From: Acanthosepion esculentum | Lineage: Eukaryota; Mollusca; Cephalopoda; Sepiida; Sepiidae | DNA length: 64,000 bases | Direction: 5' to 3' | Assembly: GCA_964036315.1 (NCBI GenBank) | Contig: OZ038510.1 | Coordinates: 81,790,980-81,854,979, forward strand | Part shown: positions 11,954 to 23,860 of the stretch, piece after piece | Numbering within the stretch: position 1 is the stretch's first letter | Layout of the letters: each line of letters begins with the position of its first letter | Position numbers and translations under genes: made by a program | Notes under the pieces: model-generated | What the model was told of the DNA's origin: nothing | What the model saw: the letters and a program-made list of their open reading frames with translations, nothing else | Database searches by the model: none

Positions 11954-14900
11954 TATATATATATATATTTAAAGACTCACACGTGAAAACCTTCTAATAA
12001 TAGTAAGGACTGAACAAAATATGCCATCATTTGGGACGGCCTGCATAAACTAGTATATTTATATATTTAAAGACTCACACGTGAAAACCTTCTAATAATA
12101 GTAAGGACTGAACAAAATATGCCATCATTTTGGACGGCCTGCATAAACTAGTATATTTATATATTTAAAGACTCACATGTGAAAACCTTCTAATAATAGT
12201 AAGGACTGAACAAAATATGCCATCATTTTGGACGGCATGGGTAAACTAGTATATTTATATATTTAAAGACTCACACGTGAAAACCTTCTAATAATAGTAA
12301 GGACTTAACAAAATATGCCATCATTTTGGACGGCCTGCATAAACTAGTATATTTATATATTTAAAGACTCACACGTGAAAACCTTCTAATAATAGTAAGG
12401 ACTTAACAAAATATGCCATCATTTTGGACGGCCTAGGTAAACTAGTATATTTATATATTTAAAGACTCACATGTGAAAACCTTCTAATAATAGTAAGGAC
12501 TGAACAAAATATGCCATCATTTTGGACGGCCTGCATAAACTAGTATATTTATATATTTAAAGACTCACACGTGAAAACCTTCTAATAATAGTAAGGACTG
12601 AACAAAATATGCCATCATTTGGGACGGCCTGCATAAACTAGTATATTTATATATTTAAAGACTCACATGTGAAAACCTTCTAATAATAGTAAGGACTTAA
12701 CAAAATATGCCATCATATTGGACGGCCTGGGTAAACTAGTATATTTATATATTTAAAGACTCACATGTGAAAACCTTCTAATAATAGTAAGGACTGAACA
12801 AAATATGCCATCATTTTGGACGGCATGGGTAAACTAGTATATTTATATATTTAAAGACTCACACGTGAAAACCTTCTAATAATAGTAAGGACTTAACAAA
12901 ATATGCCATCATTTTGGACGGCCTGGGTAAACTAGTATATTTATATATTTAAAGACTCACATGTGAAAACCTTCTAATAATAGTAAGGACTTAACAAAAT
13001 ATGCCATCATTTTTGACGGCCTAGGTAAACTAGTATATTTATATATTTAAAGACTCACATGTGAAAACCTTCTAATAATAGTAAGGACTGAACAAAATAT
13101 GCCATCATTTGGGACGGCCTGCATAAACTAGTATATTTATATATTTAAAGACTCACATGTGAAAACCTTCTAATAATAGTAAGGACTGAACAAAATATGC
13201 CATCATATTGGACGGCCTGGGTAAACTAGTATATTTATATATTTAAAGACTCACATGTGAAAACCTTCTAATAATAGCAAGGACTTAACAAAATATGCCA
13301 TCATTTTGGACGGCCTGGGTAAACTAGTATATTTATATATTTAAAGACTCACATGTGAAAACCTTCTAATAATAGTAAGGACTGAACAAAATATGCCATC
13401 ATTTTGGACGGCCTGGGTAAACTAGTATATTTATATATTTAAAGACTCACATGTGAAAACCTTCTAATAATAGTAAGGACTGAACAAAATATGCCAACAT
13501 TTTGGACGGCCTGGGTAAACTAGTATATTTATATATTTAAAGACTCACATGTGAAAACCTTCTAATAATAGCAAGGACTTAACAAAATATGCCATCATTT
13601 TGGTCGGCATGGGTAAACTAGTATATTTATATATTGAAAGACTCACATGTGAAAACCTTCTAATAATAGTAAGGACTGAACAAAATATGCCATCATTTTG
13701 GACGGCCTGGGGAAAACTAATATATTTATATATTTAAAGACTCACATGTGAAAACCTTCTAATAATAGTAAGGACTGAACAAAATATGCCATCATTTTGG
13801 TCGGCATGGGTAAACTAGTATATTTATATATTTAAAGACTCACATGTGAAAACCTTCTAATAATAGCAAGGACTTAACAAAATATGCCATCATTTTGGAC
13901 GGCCTGGGTAAACTAGTATATTTATATATTTAAAGACTCACATGCGAAAACCTTCTAATAATAGTAAGGACTTAACAAAATATGCCGTCATTTTGGACGG
14001 CCTGGGTAAACTAGTATATTTATATATTTAAAGACTCACATGTGAAAACCTTCTAATAATAGTAAGGACTGAACAACATATGCCATCATTTTGGACGGCC
14101 TGTGTAAACTATTATATTTATATATTTAAAGACTCACATGTGAAAACCTTCTAATAATAGTAAGGACTGAACAAAATATGCCATCATTTTGGACGGCCTG
14201 GGTAAACTAGTATATTTATATATTTAAAGACTCACATGCGAAAACCTTCTAATAATAGTAAGGACTTAACAAAATATGCCATCATTTTGGACGGCCTGGG
14301 TAAACTAGTATATTTATATATTTAAAGACTCACATGTGAAAACCTTCTAATAATAGTAAGGAGTGAACAAAATATGCCATCATTTTGGACGGCCTGTGTA
14401 AACTATTATATTTATATATTTAAAGACTCACATGTGAAAACCTTCTAATAATAGTAAGGACTGAACAAAATATGCCATCATTTTGGACGGCCTGGGTAAA
14501 CTAGTATATTTATATATTTAAAGACTCACATGTGAAAACCTTCTAATAATAGTAAGGACTGAACAAAATATGCCATCATTTTGGACGGCATGGGTAAACT
14601 AGTATATTTATATATTTAAAGACTCACACGTGAAAACCTTCTAATAATAGTAAGGACTTAACAAAATATGCCATCATTTTGGACGGCCTGGGTAAACTAG
14701 TATATTTATATATTTAAAGACTCACATGTGAAAACCTTCTAATAATAGTAAGGACTTAACAAAATATGCCATCATTTTTGACGGCCTAGGTAAACTAGTA
14801 TATTTATATATTTAAAGACTCACATGTGAAAACCTTCTAATAATAGTAAGGACTGAACAAAATATGCCATCATTTGGGACGGCCTGCATAAACTAGTATA

Positions 14901-17900
14901 TTTATATATTTAAAGACTCACATGTGAAAACCTTCTAATAATAGTAAGGACTGAACAAAATATGCCATCATATTGGACGGCCTGGGTAAACTAGTATATT
15001 TATATATTTAAAGACTCACATGTGAAAACCTTCTAATAATAGCAAGGACTTAACAAAATATGCCATCATTTTGGACGGCCTGGGTAAACTAGTATATTTA
15101 TATATTTAAAGACTCACATGTGAAAACCTTCTAATAATAGTAAGGACTGAACAAAATATGCCATCATTTTGGACGGCCTGGGTAAACTAGTATATTTATA
15201 TATTTAAAGACTCACATGTGAAAACCTTCTAATAATAGTAAGGACTGAACAAAATATGCCAACATTTTGGACGGCCTGGGTAAACTAGTATATTTATATA
15301 TTTAAAGACTCACATGTGAAAACCTTCTAATAATAGCAAGGACTTAACAAAATATGCCATCATTTTGGTCGGCATGGGTAAACTAGTATATTTATATATT
15401 GAAAGACTCACATGTGAAAACCTTCTAATAATAGTAAGGACTGAACAAAATATGCCATCATTTTGGACGGCCTGGGGAAAACTAATATATTTATATATTT
15501 AAAGACTCACATGTGAAAACCTTCTAATAATAGTAAGGACTGAACAAAATATGCCATCATTTTGGTCGGCATGGGTAAACTAGTATATTTATATATTTAA
15601 AGACTCACATGTGAAAACCTTCTAATAATAGCAAGGACTTAACAAAATATGCCATCATTTTGGACGGCCTGGGTAAACTAGTATATTTATATATTTAAAG
15701 ACTCACATGCGAAAACCTTCTAATAATAGTAAGGACTTAACAAAATATGCCGTCATTTTGGACGGCCTGGGTAAACTAGTATATTTATATATTTAAAGAC
15801 TCACATGTGAAAACCTTCTAATAATAGTAAGGACTGAACAACATATGCCATCATTTTGGACGGCCTGTGTAAACTATTATATTTATATATTTAAAGACTC
15901 ACATGTGAAAACCTTCTAATAATAGTAAGGACTGAACAAAATATGCCATCATTTTGGACGGCCTGGGTAAACTAGTATATTTATATATTTAAAGACTCAC
16001 ATGCGAAAACCTTCTAATAATAGTAAGGACTTAACAAAATATGCCATCATTTTGGACGGCCTGGGTAAACTAGTATATTTATATATTTAAAGACTCACAT
16101 GTGAAAACCTTCTAATAATAGTAAGGAGTGAACAAAATATGCCATCATTTTGGACGGCCTGTGTAAACTATTATATTTATATATTTAAAGACTCACATGT
16201 GAAAACCTTCTAATAATAGTAAGGACTGAACAAAATATGCCATCATTTTGGACGGCCTGGGTAAACTAGTATATTTATATATTTAAAGACTCACATGTGA
16301 AAACCTTCTAATAATAGCAAGGACTTAACAAAATATGCCATCATTTTGGACGGCCTGGGTAAACTAGTATATTTATATATTTAAAGACTCACATGTGAAA
16401 ACCTTCTAATAATAGTAAGGACTGAACAAAATATGCCATCATTTTGGACGGCCTGGGTAAACTAGTATATTTATATATTTAAAGACTCACATGTGAAAAC
16501 CTTCTAATAATAGTAAGGACTGAACAAAATATGCCATCATTTTGGACGGCCTGTGTAAACTATTATATTTATATATTTAAAGACTCACATGTGAAAACCT
16601 TCTAATAATAGTAAGGACTGAACAAAATATGCCATCATTTTGGACGGCCTGGGTAAACTAGTATATTTATATATTTAAAGACTCACATGTGAAAACCTTC
16701 TAATAATAGCAAGGACTTAACAAAATATGCCATCATTTTGGACGGCCTGGGTAAACTAGTATATTTATATATTTAAAGACTCACATGTGAAAACCTTCTA
16801 ATAATAGTAAGGACTGAACAAAATATGCCATCATTTTGGACGGCCTGTGTAAACTATTATATTTATATATTTAAAGACTCACATGTGAAAACCTTCTAAT
16901 AATAGTAAGGACTGAACAAAATATGCCATCATTTTGGACGGCCTGGGTAAACTAGTATATTTATATATTTAAAGACTCACATGTGAAAACCTTCTAATAA
17001 TAGCAAGGACTTAACAAAATATGCCATCATTTTGGACGGCCTGGGTAAACTAGTATATTTATATATTTAAAGACTCACATGTGAAAACCTTCTAATAATA
17101 GTAAGGACTGAACAAAATATGCCATCATTTTGGACGGCCTGGGTAAACTAGTATATTTATATATTTAAAGACTCACATGTGAAAACCTTCTAATAATAGT
17201 AAGGACTGAACAAAATATGCCATCATTTTGGACGGCCTGTGTAAACTATTATATTTATATATTTAAAGACTCACATGTGAAAACCTTCTAATAATAGTAA
17301 GGACTGAACAAAATATGCCATCATTTTGGACGGCCTGTGTAAACTATTATATTTATATATTTAAAGACTCACATGTGAAAACCTTCTAATAATAGTAAGG
17401 ACTGAACAAAATATGCCATCATTTTGGACGGCCTGGGTAAACTAGTATATTTATATATTTAAAGACTCACATGTGAAAACCTCCTAATAATAGTAAGGAC
17501 TGAACAAAATATGCCATCATTTTGGACGGCCTGGGTAAACTAGTATATTTATATATTTAAAGACTCACATGTGAAAACCTTCTAATAATAGTAAGGACTG
17601 AACAAAATATGCCATCATTTTGGACGGCCTGGGTAAACTAGTATATTTATATATTTAAAGACTCACATGTGAAAACCTTCTAATAATAGTAAGGACTGAA
17701 CAAAATATGCCATCATTTTGTGCGGCCTGGGTAAACTAGTATATTTATATATTTAAAGACTTAACTGTGAAAACCTTCTAATAATAGTAAGGACTGAACA
17801 AAATATGCCATCATTTTGGACGGCCTGGGTAAACTAGTATATTTATATATTTAAAGACTCACATGTGAAAACCTTCTAATAATAGTAAGGACTGAACAAA

Positions 17901-18209
17901 ATATGCCATCATTTTGGACGGCCTGGGTAAACTAGTATATTTATATATTTAAAGACTCACATGTGAAAACCTTCTAATAATAGCAAGGACTTAACAAAAT
18001 ATGCCATCATTTTGGACGGCCAGGGTAAACTAGTATATTTATATATTTAAAGACTCACATGTGAAACCTTCTAATAACAGTAAGGACTTAACAAAATATG
18101 CCATCATTTTGGACGGCCTGGGTAAACTAGTATATTTATATATTTAAAGACTCACATGTGAAAACCTTCTAATAATAGTAAGGACTGAACAAAATATGCC
18201 ATCATTTTT
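11954..18209. repeat. 98-bp satellite, about 64 tandem copies
   Basis: The unit begins TATATTTATATATTTAAAGA and contains CTCACATGTG, TCTAATAATAGTAAGGACTG, AACAAAATATGCCATCATTT and GGACGGCCTGGGTAAACTAG. The period is 98 bp throughout (for example tag starts at 12051 and 12149). Copies differ at few diagnostic sites: CACACGTG/CACATGTG/CACATGCG, GACTGAAC/GACTTAAC, GCATAAAC/GGGTAAAC/TGTGTAAAC. No unit carries an open frame or a CUGANGA hammerhead core. Flanks are single-copy on the left and a hammerhead-like hairpin region on the right. Confidence 0.97.
12830..16360. repeat. 18-unit (1,765-bp) duplication inside the satellite
   Basis: Rare variants recur at a fixed offset of 1,765 bp (17 x 98 + 99): GCCAACATTTTGG at 13493 and 15258, the one-base-longer CCTGGGGAAAACTAA at 13706 and 15471, and ATATTGAAAGAC at about 13632 and 15397. 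Their order is kept, so a block of 18 units was copied in one step. From about 16260 to 17400 a shorter period of 3-4 units appears, marked by the TGTGTAAACTATTATA variant. Block edges are approximate. Confidence 0.85.
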
Positions 18210-18224
18210 ATAACATGGTCCATT

Positions 18225-18500
18225 TGATAAAGACGTTTGTTAGATCCAGTGACTAGACTCAAAGAGATGTGAGTTCAATACCGAGCACAGAAATTGGAGA
18301 GTTGAGTTAAAGGGAAAAATCTGAGTCATCCGGAAGAGGCACGATATATGGAATTAGAACAATCTAACTCGGTAAACGAAATACAGTATTCGGTTCGAAA
18401 TTCCAATCACCTGAAGAAGGCCGGAACTTATAATGGCCGAAACGTTGTGAACATGGCAGTGAAGATTAGGATAACACCCCGAATAGTGTAAATAATGTAA
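18225..18500 (+). repeat. Remnant with B-box-like site and hammerhead-like hairpin
   Basis: Immediately after the satellite, GTGAGTTCAATACCGAGCAC resembles a tRNA B box. About 150 bp later comes CACCTGAAGA, hairpin GGCC...GGCC, GAAACGTTGTGAAC (18410-18451). TCAC/GTGA could close helix I. This layout is familiar from the ends of Penelope-like elements. A similar order (T-arm-like site, then core) is found at 52430-52660. Confidence 0.4.
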
Positions 18501-18589
18501 TTAATCATAATACCTCATCTCAGAGATATAGACAGAAATAAGGATAGTAAAGAAAAAGAATGTTTTGAAGAAAGAAATCTTCCAAATTG

Positions 18590-18905
18590 AAAAATAAAGT
18601 GAATGAAGAAATAAATGGGAGGAAAAAAAAACTGAAAATAAAAGAAAAAACGTAGCAAAAAAAGTCAAAAGGCAAAAAAAGAACTGAATAGAAAAAGCAT
18701 TTTTTTAAATTTATGAATAATACAACCAAAGCAAAGAATGATAGAATCTGGAAAAAAGATATAAAAGAAAGAAAAAAGAAAGAAGGAAAAAGAAAGAAAA
18801 AAGAAAGAAGGAAATATAGAAAGAAAGAAATAAAAAAATCAAATTTTTTAACAGAAAAAAAAGAAAAATATATCAACGACAGGCGAAGAAGAAAGTAAAG
18901 GAAGG
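18590..18905. repeat. Purine-rich A/GAAA low-complexity tract
   Basis: About 300 bp of AAAGAAAGAAAAAG-type sequence. The 150-codon Phe-rich minus frame (18520-18972) and the Lys-rich plus frame are artefacts of this composition. Confidence 0.85.
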
Positions 18906-19120
18906 AAATGAAAGTAGCAAAGAGATTATTTGTCTTTTTCGCACGAATGCTCATGGCTTCCCCATGTTGCATGTCACCACCCCCGTGAACTGACCGGCGA
19001 GGAAAGCATGTAAATTTGAATTTTGTCAGGATTTGTAGAAAACAACAGCAGACCCTTATTAAATAATAACAAATAAATTTTTAAAAAAATAAGAAAAAAA
19101 AAAACAAAATAAATAAACAA

Positions 19121-19121
<1 letters not shown>

Positions 19122-19182
<61 letters not shown>

Positions 19183-19240
19183 AAGAAGAAGAAGAAGAAG
19201 AAGAAGAAGAAGAAGAAGAAGAAGAAGAAGAAGAAGAACG
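19122..19240. repeat. AAT then AAG microsatellite
   Basis: About nine AAT repeats change to about 28 AAG repeats. It lies directly upstream of a LINE-A 3' end. Confidence 0.95.
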
Positions 19241-19244
19241 GCTT

Positions 19245-19378
19245 TATCTATGTAATTATTATTTTTATTTATTTTTTTTTTTTTGCAGTGGAAAGTGTCA
19301 TGATGCCATTTCTAACCTTAGGTCCCTGTGCGGGACCCGGAAAGAAATGTGTAAACGCCAGATATCAAAGGAAATAAC

Positions 19379-19417
<39 letters not shown>

Positions 19418-19432
19418 TATAATAATAATAAT

Positions 19433-19490
<58 letters not shown>
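19245..19490 (+). mobile_element. LINE-A 3' end with AAT tail
   Basis: GCAGTGGAAAGTGTCATGAT, GCCATTTCTAACCTTAGGTC, GGGACCCGGAAAGAAATGTG and AAACGCCAGATATCAAAGGA are followed by an AAT run (19376-19490). The same terminal sequence and tail recur at 30211-30345 (-), 30928-31080 (-), 60480-60627, 61190-61323 and 61715-61868. The AAT run is therefore the 3' tail of this LINE family. Confidence 0.8.
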
Positions 19491-19492
<2 letters not shown>

Positions 19493-19499
19493 GCACTTG

Positions 19500-19915
19500 A
19501 AAATGTGCACCTTTTACGGGAAGGACACTGCAAGAAATTGATATGAACACCACCCTAACTCGGTTAGAGAGATAGGACCTATACCAATTTTATGTGACTT
19601 TACACGAAGACAGAACAATCAAAGCTAATCGGCCAGACATCGGGGTCAAAGACCACAAGAAGAGAATATACTTTCTTATTGACATGGCAGTCCCTGCAGG
19701 TTGTAATGCATCCTTGAAATTCTTCAGATAACTGTCAAAATACAAAGATCTTGAAGTTGAAATCTCAAGAATGTGCCACATGAGGACACCAATAATTCCA
19801 GTTGTATTTGGAGCCCTCGGTATGGTTGGATCAGATTCGGATGGACCACATTGAAAGGATTCCTCGTAGTCAACGCTTTAAATAAATACAAAAAGTTGTA
19901 CACACAAGTACAGCT
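19500..19915 (+). pseudogene. LINE-A C-terminal ORF fragment, broken
   Basis: Out-of-frame pieces read as the LINE-A C-terminus found intact at 30368-30874 (-): a 'GRDCKKLI' segment, NRPDI, the DMAVPA motif, K/EKLSKYKDLE-like and IIPVVFGALG-like residues. A stop (TAA at about 19728) and frameshifts interrupt it. No 3' UTR: the copy ends in AT-rich sequence near 19915. Confidence 0.7.
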
Positions 19916-19974
19916 CACACACTTCGAATAAGCAGTTAGTATCAATACATATTCTTACCTAATCCCTCTTAAAT

Positions 19975-21005
19975 TCAATATGTCATGTAAGTATCGACAT
20001 TTTCAAACCCTCTTTCTTCACTATGTTGCCTAGAAATGTCAACTGTCTCTTGCTGATCTGAAGTATGAGGGACATTTTGCTTCCATTTTCTCTAAAGCTT
20101 TGATATTCGCCGAATCCTTCTCTAGAACCAGATTTCTCTTGCTCCAAGTCTCTTCTTCATCTGTGAGGAGATTGTCAAGCATTCACTGCCATATAGGACG
20201 ACTGATATTACATAACAGTTCAGTACTCTTTTCTTTGTTTCACTTGCTTCGAGTCTCTTCTTCATCTGTGAGGAGATTGTCCAGCATTAACTACCGTATA
20301 GGAGGACTGATATTACATAACAGTTCAGTACTCTTTTCTTCGTTTCTCTTGCTCCAAGTCTCGTCTTCATCTGTGACAATATTGTTCAGCCTTCACTGCC
20401 ATATAGGAGGATTGATGTTACGTAACATTTTAGTAATCTTTGCTTTGTTTCTATCGAAATTTTCCCGTTTCTTAATACATTGCGTACCTTTTTGAAGGCA
20501 TCATTCGCTACCCCAATTCGACTTTCGATATACGATATTAAAATCTTTGCATTTGTTTGATTTTGATATCTCTAGTTAGTAATTTGCATGTTGGACTCTT
20601 CCTTTTGCTAATAGCTATACATTTTGACTTCTTGCAATTGATAAGCTTTTTTTCTTCCTTTGCTAAGAGTTTTTTTTTTAGTTTTCTTTCTGTGTCTGTT
20701 ATCAAAACTGTTTCATCTGCATATCTTGTGTTGTTAATATTGTGGCCGGCAGTAATGACTCCTGGTAGGTCTTCTAATTCTCTCATAATTGCTTCACTGT
20801 ATAGGTTGAATAAATCCGGTGAGAAGACCCATCCTTGTCTTACGCCTCTTGCTAGTTACGTGAATTTAAATTCCTTTTCTATTCGTATGCAGGCGCTATG
20901 CTGCCAGTATAGGTTCAGGATTATTCTAAAATCCTTCTCAAATCTGTCCAAAAGTTATTATTAATTTCAGATGTTAGTTTTCAATTGCATAGTTTATTAA
21001 TAGCG
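19975..21005 (-). pseudogene. LINE reverse transcriptase fragment with in-frame triplication
   Basis: Read 5' to 3' on the minus strand: NLYW near 20910, RGVRQGWVFSPDLFNLYSEA (about 20785-20845), then MRELEDLPGV and RYADETVLI (frame 20538-20786), CKKSKCIAISKRKSP, then an LNCYVISVLLYGS-type segment. This order is RT domains 4-7 plus thumb of an RTE-like non-LTR element. The catalytic motif is YADE instead of YADD, and there is a stop before RGVRQG. About 108 bp (36 codons) around LYGSECWTISSQMKKRL is present three times (about 20137-20245, 20245-20350, 20350-20450). The element is dead. Confidence 0.75.
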
Positions 21006-21120
21006 ACTTTTGCTATTCCAATGAGCTTTCGAAATTCTATGTCTGTTTGTACGCCCCTGCTTAATACACTATTCAAATTGTTGAACACTCATACCTGCTT
21101 GATTTTTTACGTTCCCGTTA

Positions 21121-21487
21121 TGTAAGCGTCCTGGGTAAGACGATAAACTACATCCGCGTCCTGGGTAAGACGATAAACTACATCCGCGTTCTGGGTAAGA
21201 CGATAAACTACATCCGCGTCCTGAGTAGGACGATAAACTACATCCGCGTCGTGGGTAAGACGATAAACTACATCCGCGTCCTGGGTAAGACGATAAACTG
21301 CATCCGCGTCCTGGGTAAGACGATAAACTGCATCCGCGTCCTGGGTAAGACGATAAACTACATCCGCGTCCTGGGTAAGACGATAAACTGCATCCGCGTC
21401 CTGGGTAAGACGATAAACTACATCCGCGTCCTGGGTAAGACGATAAACTACATCCGCGTCCTGGGTAAAACGATAAACTACGTCCAA
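21121..21487 (+). repeat. 30-bp minisatellite, 12 units
   Basis: The unit CCTGGGTAAGACGATAAACT plus ACATCCGCGT repeats about 12 times with few changes (ACTACATC/ACTGCATC, GGGTAAGA/GAGTAGGA). The last unit runs straight into SINE-1. Since 30 is divisible by 3, all frames stay open, giving repetitive frames on both strands that are not genes. The unit equals the 5' end of SINE-1, single-copy at 1676 and 39945. Confidence 0.95.
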
Positions 21488-21935
21488 CAGCAAGGCTTCT
21501 GATCAGGAGGTTTTGAGGAGCGTGGGACCACTTCTTAATTGCTGGTGTTCCCAAGTCCACCCTGACCCTGGGTGGTATCACCTGTTAGGGTGTCAACTGC
21601 GGGCAAATAGTTAACCCCGAAACTGAGGTAAAAAAGCATTATAAAAATGTAAAAATAGGTTTTAATACCAGGAATATTTTGTAAAAAATTATTACCAGAA
21701 ATAAGTTTTAAAAAAATATTACCAGTAATACGTTTTTGAAAAAAAAAAAGACTATTATCAGCAATATGTTTTTGAAAATAATGTTACCAGCTATACAATG
21801 TTTAGGAAAAAATATTTCCAGAAATAGATTTTTGACAAAACAAAAATATTACCAGAAAAAAAAAAGTTGTCGGCATTAAATGACCCATTGAGGTTGATAT
21901 GCCGTAAAACAAACTAAACAAACCTAATCCGTTAT
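21481..21935 (+). mobile_element. SINE-1 copy with expanded 5' end
   Basis: Same landmarks as 1676-2070: CAGCAAGGCTTCTGATCAGG, GTTCCCAAGTCCACCCTGAC, ACCTGTTAGGGTG, ATAGTTAACCCC, several 'taccag(c)aata' periods, GGCATTAAATGACCCATTGA, then GATATGCCGTAAAACAAACT and an AACAAACC tail. Confidence 0.8.
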
Positions 21936-22660
21936 GTAACTAATAATGTCAGCTATCCTTTTTGCTCGCACAGGGTTTAAGCTTATTCGAAGCAGTTCGG
22001 CAGTTTTTGTAAATTTTGTAATTTTATTTTCCAAATTCTTAATAAATTAATTCACGGCTTACTAATATAATTTAGATACAATTAAGATATTTTTTCTTTC
22101 ATTCTTTCAATTATTGAATTATAAGCATGATGGCCTATCCCTCTCTCATAATTTAAAAAAAATATTTAACGATAATCATATCATATTCAAAGCTTAGTTT
22201 GTAAAACAAAAATGAAAATATAAACTATTTCTCTAGGAATTTTCTGCTCCAATACATGTTATCTTTATGGATCTGCTTTTCGCCTAATATTTAAATTCAC
22301 CCCCCTTTAAAACATATCAATATATCCGTCCTTCGTTGAGATTATTCACCGGCACCTGTCAGAGTCAATGATTATATAGACAAGTTATAAACAAGTGGAA
22401 AATGTCATGGTTGGCATCTTGCGATTAAAACTGATCCTTTGCTTTTCAATGCCTTTATAGGTTTTTTTTTTGTTTCTTGTATTTGTTTTTATCGGGGTTT
22501 GTCTGTTGCTTTTTCAGGTTTCTTACTAAGCTAAGGATGTCACCGGAGATCAGTTTTGATGTAAAGATTTCAGATTTAAAGCCAATATTTAAGCGATTTA
22601 TAAACTTAGAAAAAGAATCGCCTTAATGAAATTCTACCGCCATATAAACATTTTGTTATT
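21936..22660. other. Unassigned AT-rich region
   Basis: No gene, tandem repeat or known element seen. Confidence 0.4.
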
Positions 22661-23437
22661 CACGCTTTGGCCGCCATTTTCTTTTTCTTTCTTTCGCTTT
22701 CACATCTTTTTTCAACTCGCGTTACCTTAATTGAATTTTTATTTTCGCTTTTTTTATCTGCCTTTCCTCCACGTAGCATTTTTTTCTTTCATTGCACGTC
22801 ATAGTCTGAAAGCAATGTTTATTTGTTTCTCTTTTGTTAAAATGTCTTTTTTTGTATCACTTACAGTTAAATGATTTTTACTTAGCTTTTCTATGTTGTT
22901 AAATTTTTTCTTTCTTTATTTTCTCTGACGCTATCAAATCATTGCTTCTTTTTTTTCATTAAAATATTCTTTCTTTCTGTCTTTCTTTCTTTCTTTTGTG
23001 TCTGCTACAGTTAAATCTTTGTTTCTTCATCTTTCACAAAAATATTCTTTCTTTTGTGTTTGTTACACACAAATCATTTTTTTTCTATCATTTCCTAAAA
23101 TAGTTTTTCTATTTTCTTTCTTTTGTGGTTGTTGCTATTAAATAATGGCTTCTTAATTTTGTTAAAATTTTCTTTCCTTCTTTCTTTCTTTCTTACCTTC
23201 TTTCTTTTATTCTTTCTTTCTTTCATTCTTTCTTTTTCTCATTCTTACTTTTTTACTTCTTTCCTTCTCTCATTCTTCCTTTCTTGAATTATTTCTTTCT
23301 ATCATTCTTTCTTTCTTTCTTTCTTTCTTTCTTCATTTATAGCTCATGTGTTTATTAGTCTTAAATCATTGATTCTTCTTTTTGTTAAAATTTTCTTTCT
23401 TTCTGTCTTTCTTTCTTTCTTTCTGTCTTTCTTTCTT

Positions 23438-23471
<34 letters not shown>

Positions 23472-23537
23472 TGAGCCCGTTATTCTTAAATTATTGCTTC
23501 TTCATTTTGATAACATGTTCTTTGTTCCTGTCTTCCA

Positions 23538-23574
<37 letters not shown>

Positions 23575-23664
23575 ACAGTTTTCTTTCTTTTTCCTATTTT
23601 TCTTTCTTCCTATCTTTCTTTTGTGCTTGTCCTAAATCATTGCTTCTTTATTTTATTAACATTT

Positions 23665-23696
<32 letters not shown>

Positions 23697-23788
23697 TTGT
23701 ATCTCTTTTCCATTTTTTTCTTTCTTTCCTTTGTGTCTGTTACTTTTCTTACGTCTTTACCTTTTCTTCTTTCTTTTCTTCTTTAATC

Positions 23789-23823
<35 letters not shown>

Positions 23824-23860
23824 TTTCTTCCCACAATCTTCTTCTTCTTCTTCTTCTTCT
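22660..23860. repeat. CTTT-rich pyrimidine tract
   Basis: Extended TTTC/CTTT microsatellites alternate with recurring spacers (AAATCATTGCTTCTT, GTTAAAATTTTCTTTC), suggesting an old tandem repeat of about 100-150 bp overrun by CTTT expansion. Poly-Phe/Ser frames here are artefacts. Confidence 0.9.

Noticed and set aside
11954..18209. CRISPR array
   Set aside because: No repeat-spacer alternation: the whole 98-bp unit is repeated, and the genome is eukaryotic.
11954..18209. Hammerhead ribozyme in the satellite, as in some animal satellites
   Set aside because: Neither strand of the 98-bp unit contains CUGANGA followed by GAAA at workable spacing.
20100..20495. 131-codon plus-strand frame with three internal repeats
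   Set aside because: It is the antisense of the triplicated LINE segment on the minus strand, which matches RT family sequence.
21069..21581. Repeat protein of about 11 GCSLSSYPGR-like units
   Set aside because: The 30-bp unit keeps all phases open on both strands; another frame gives DVVYRLTQDA repeats. It belongs to the SINE-1-derived minisatellite.
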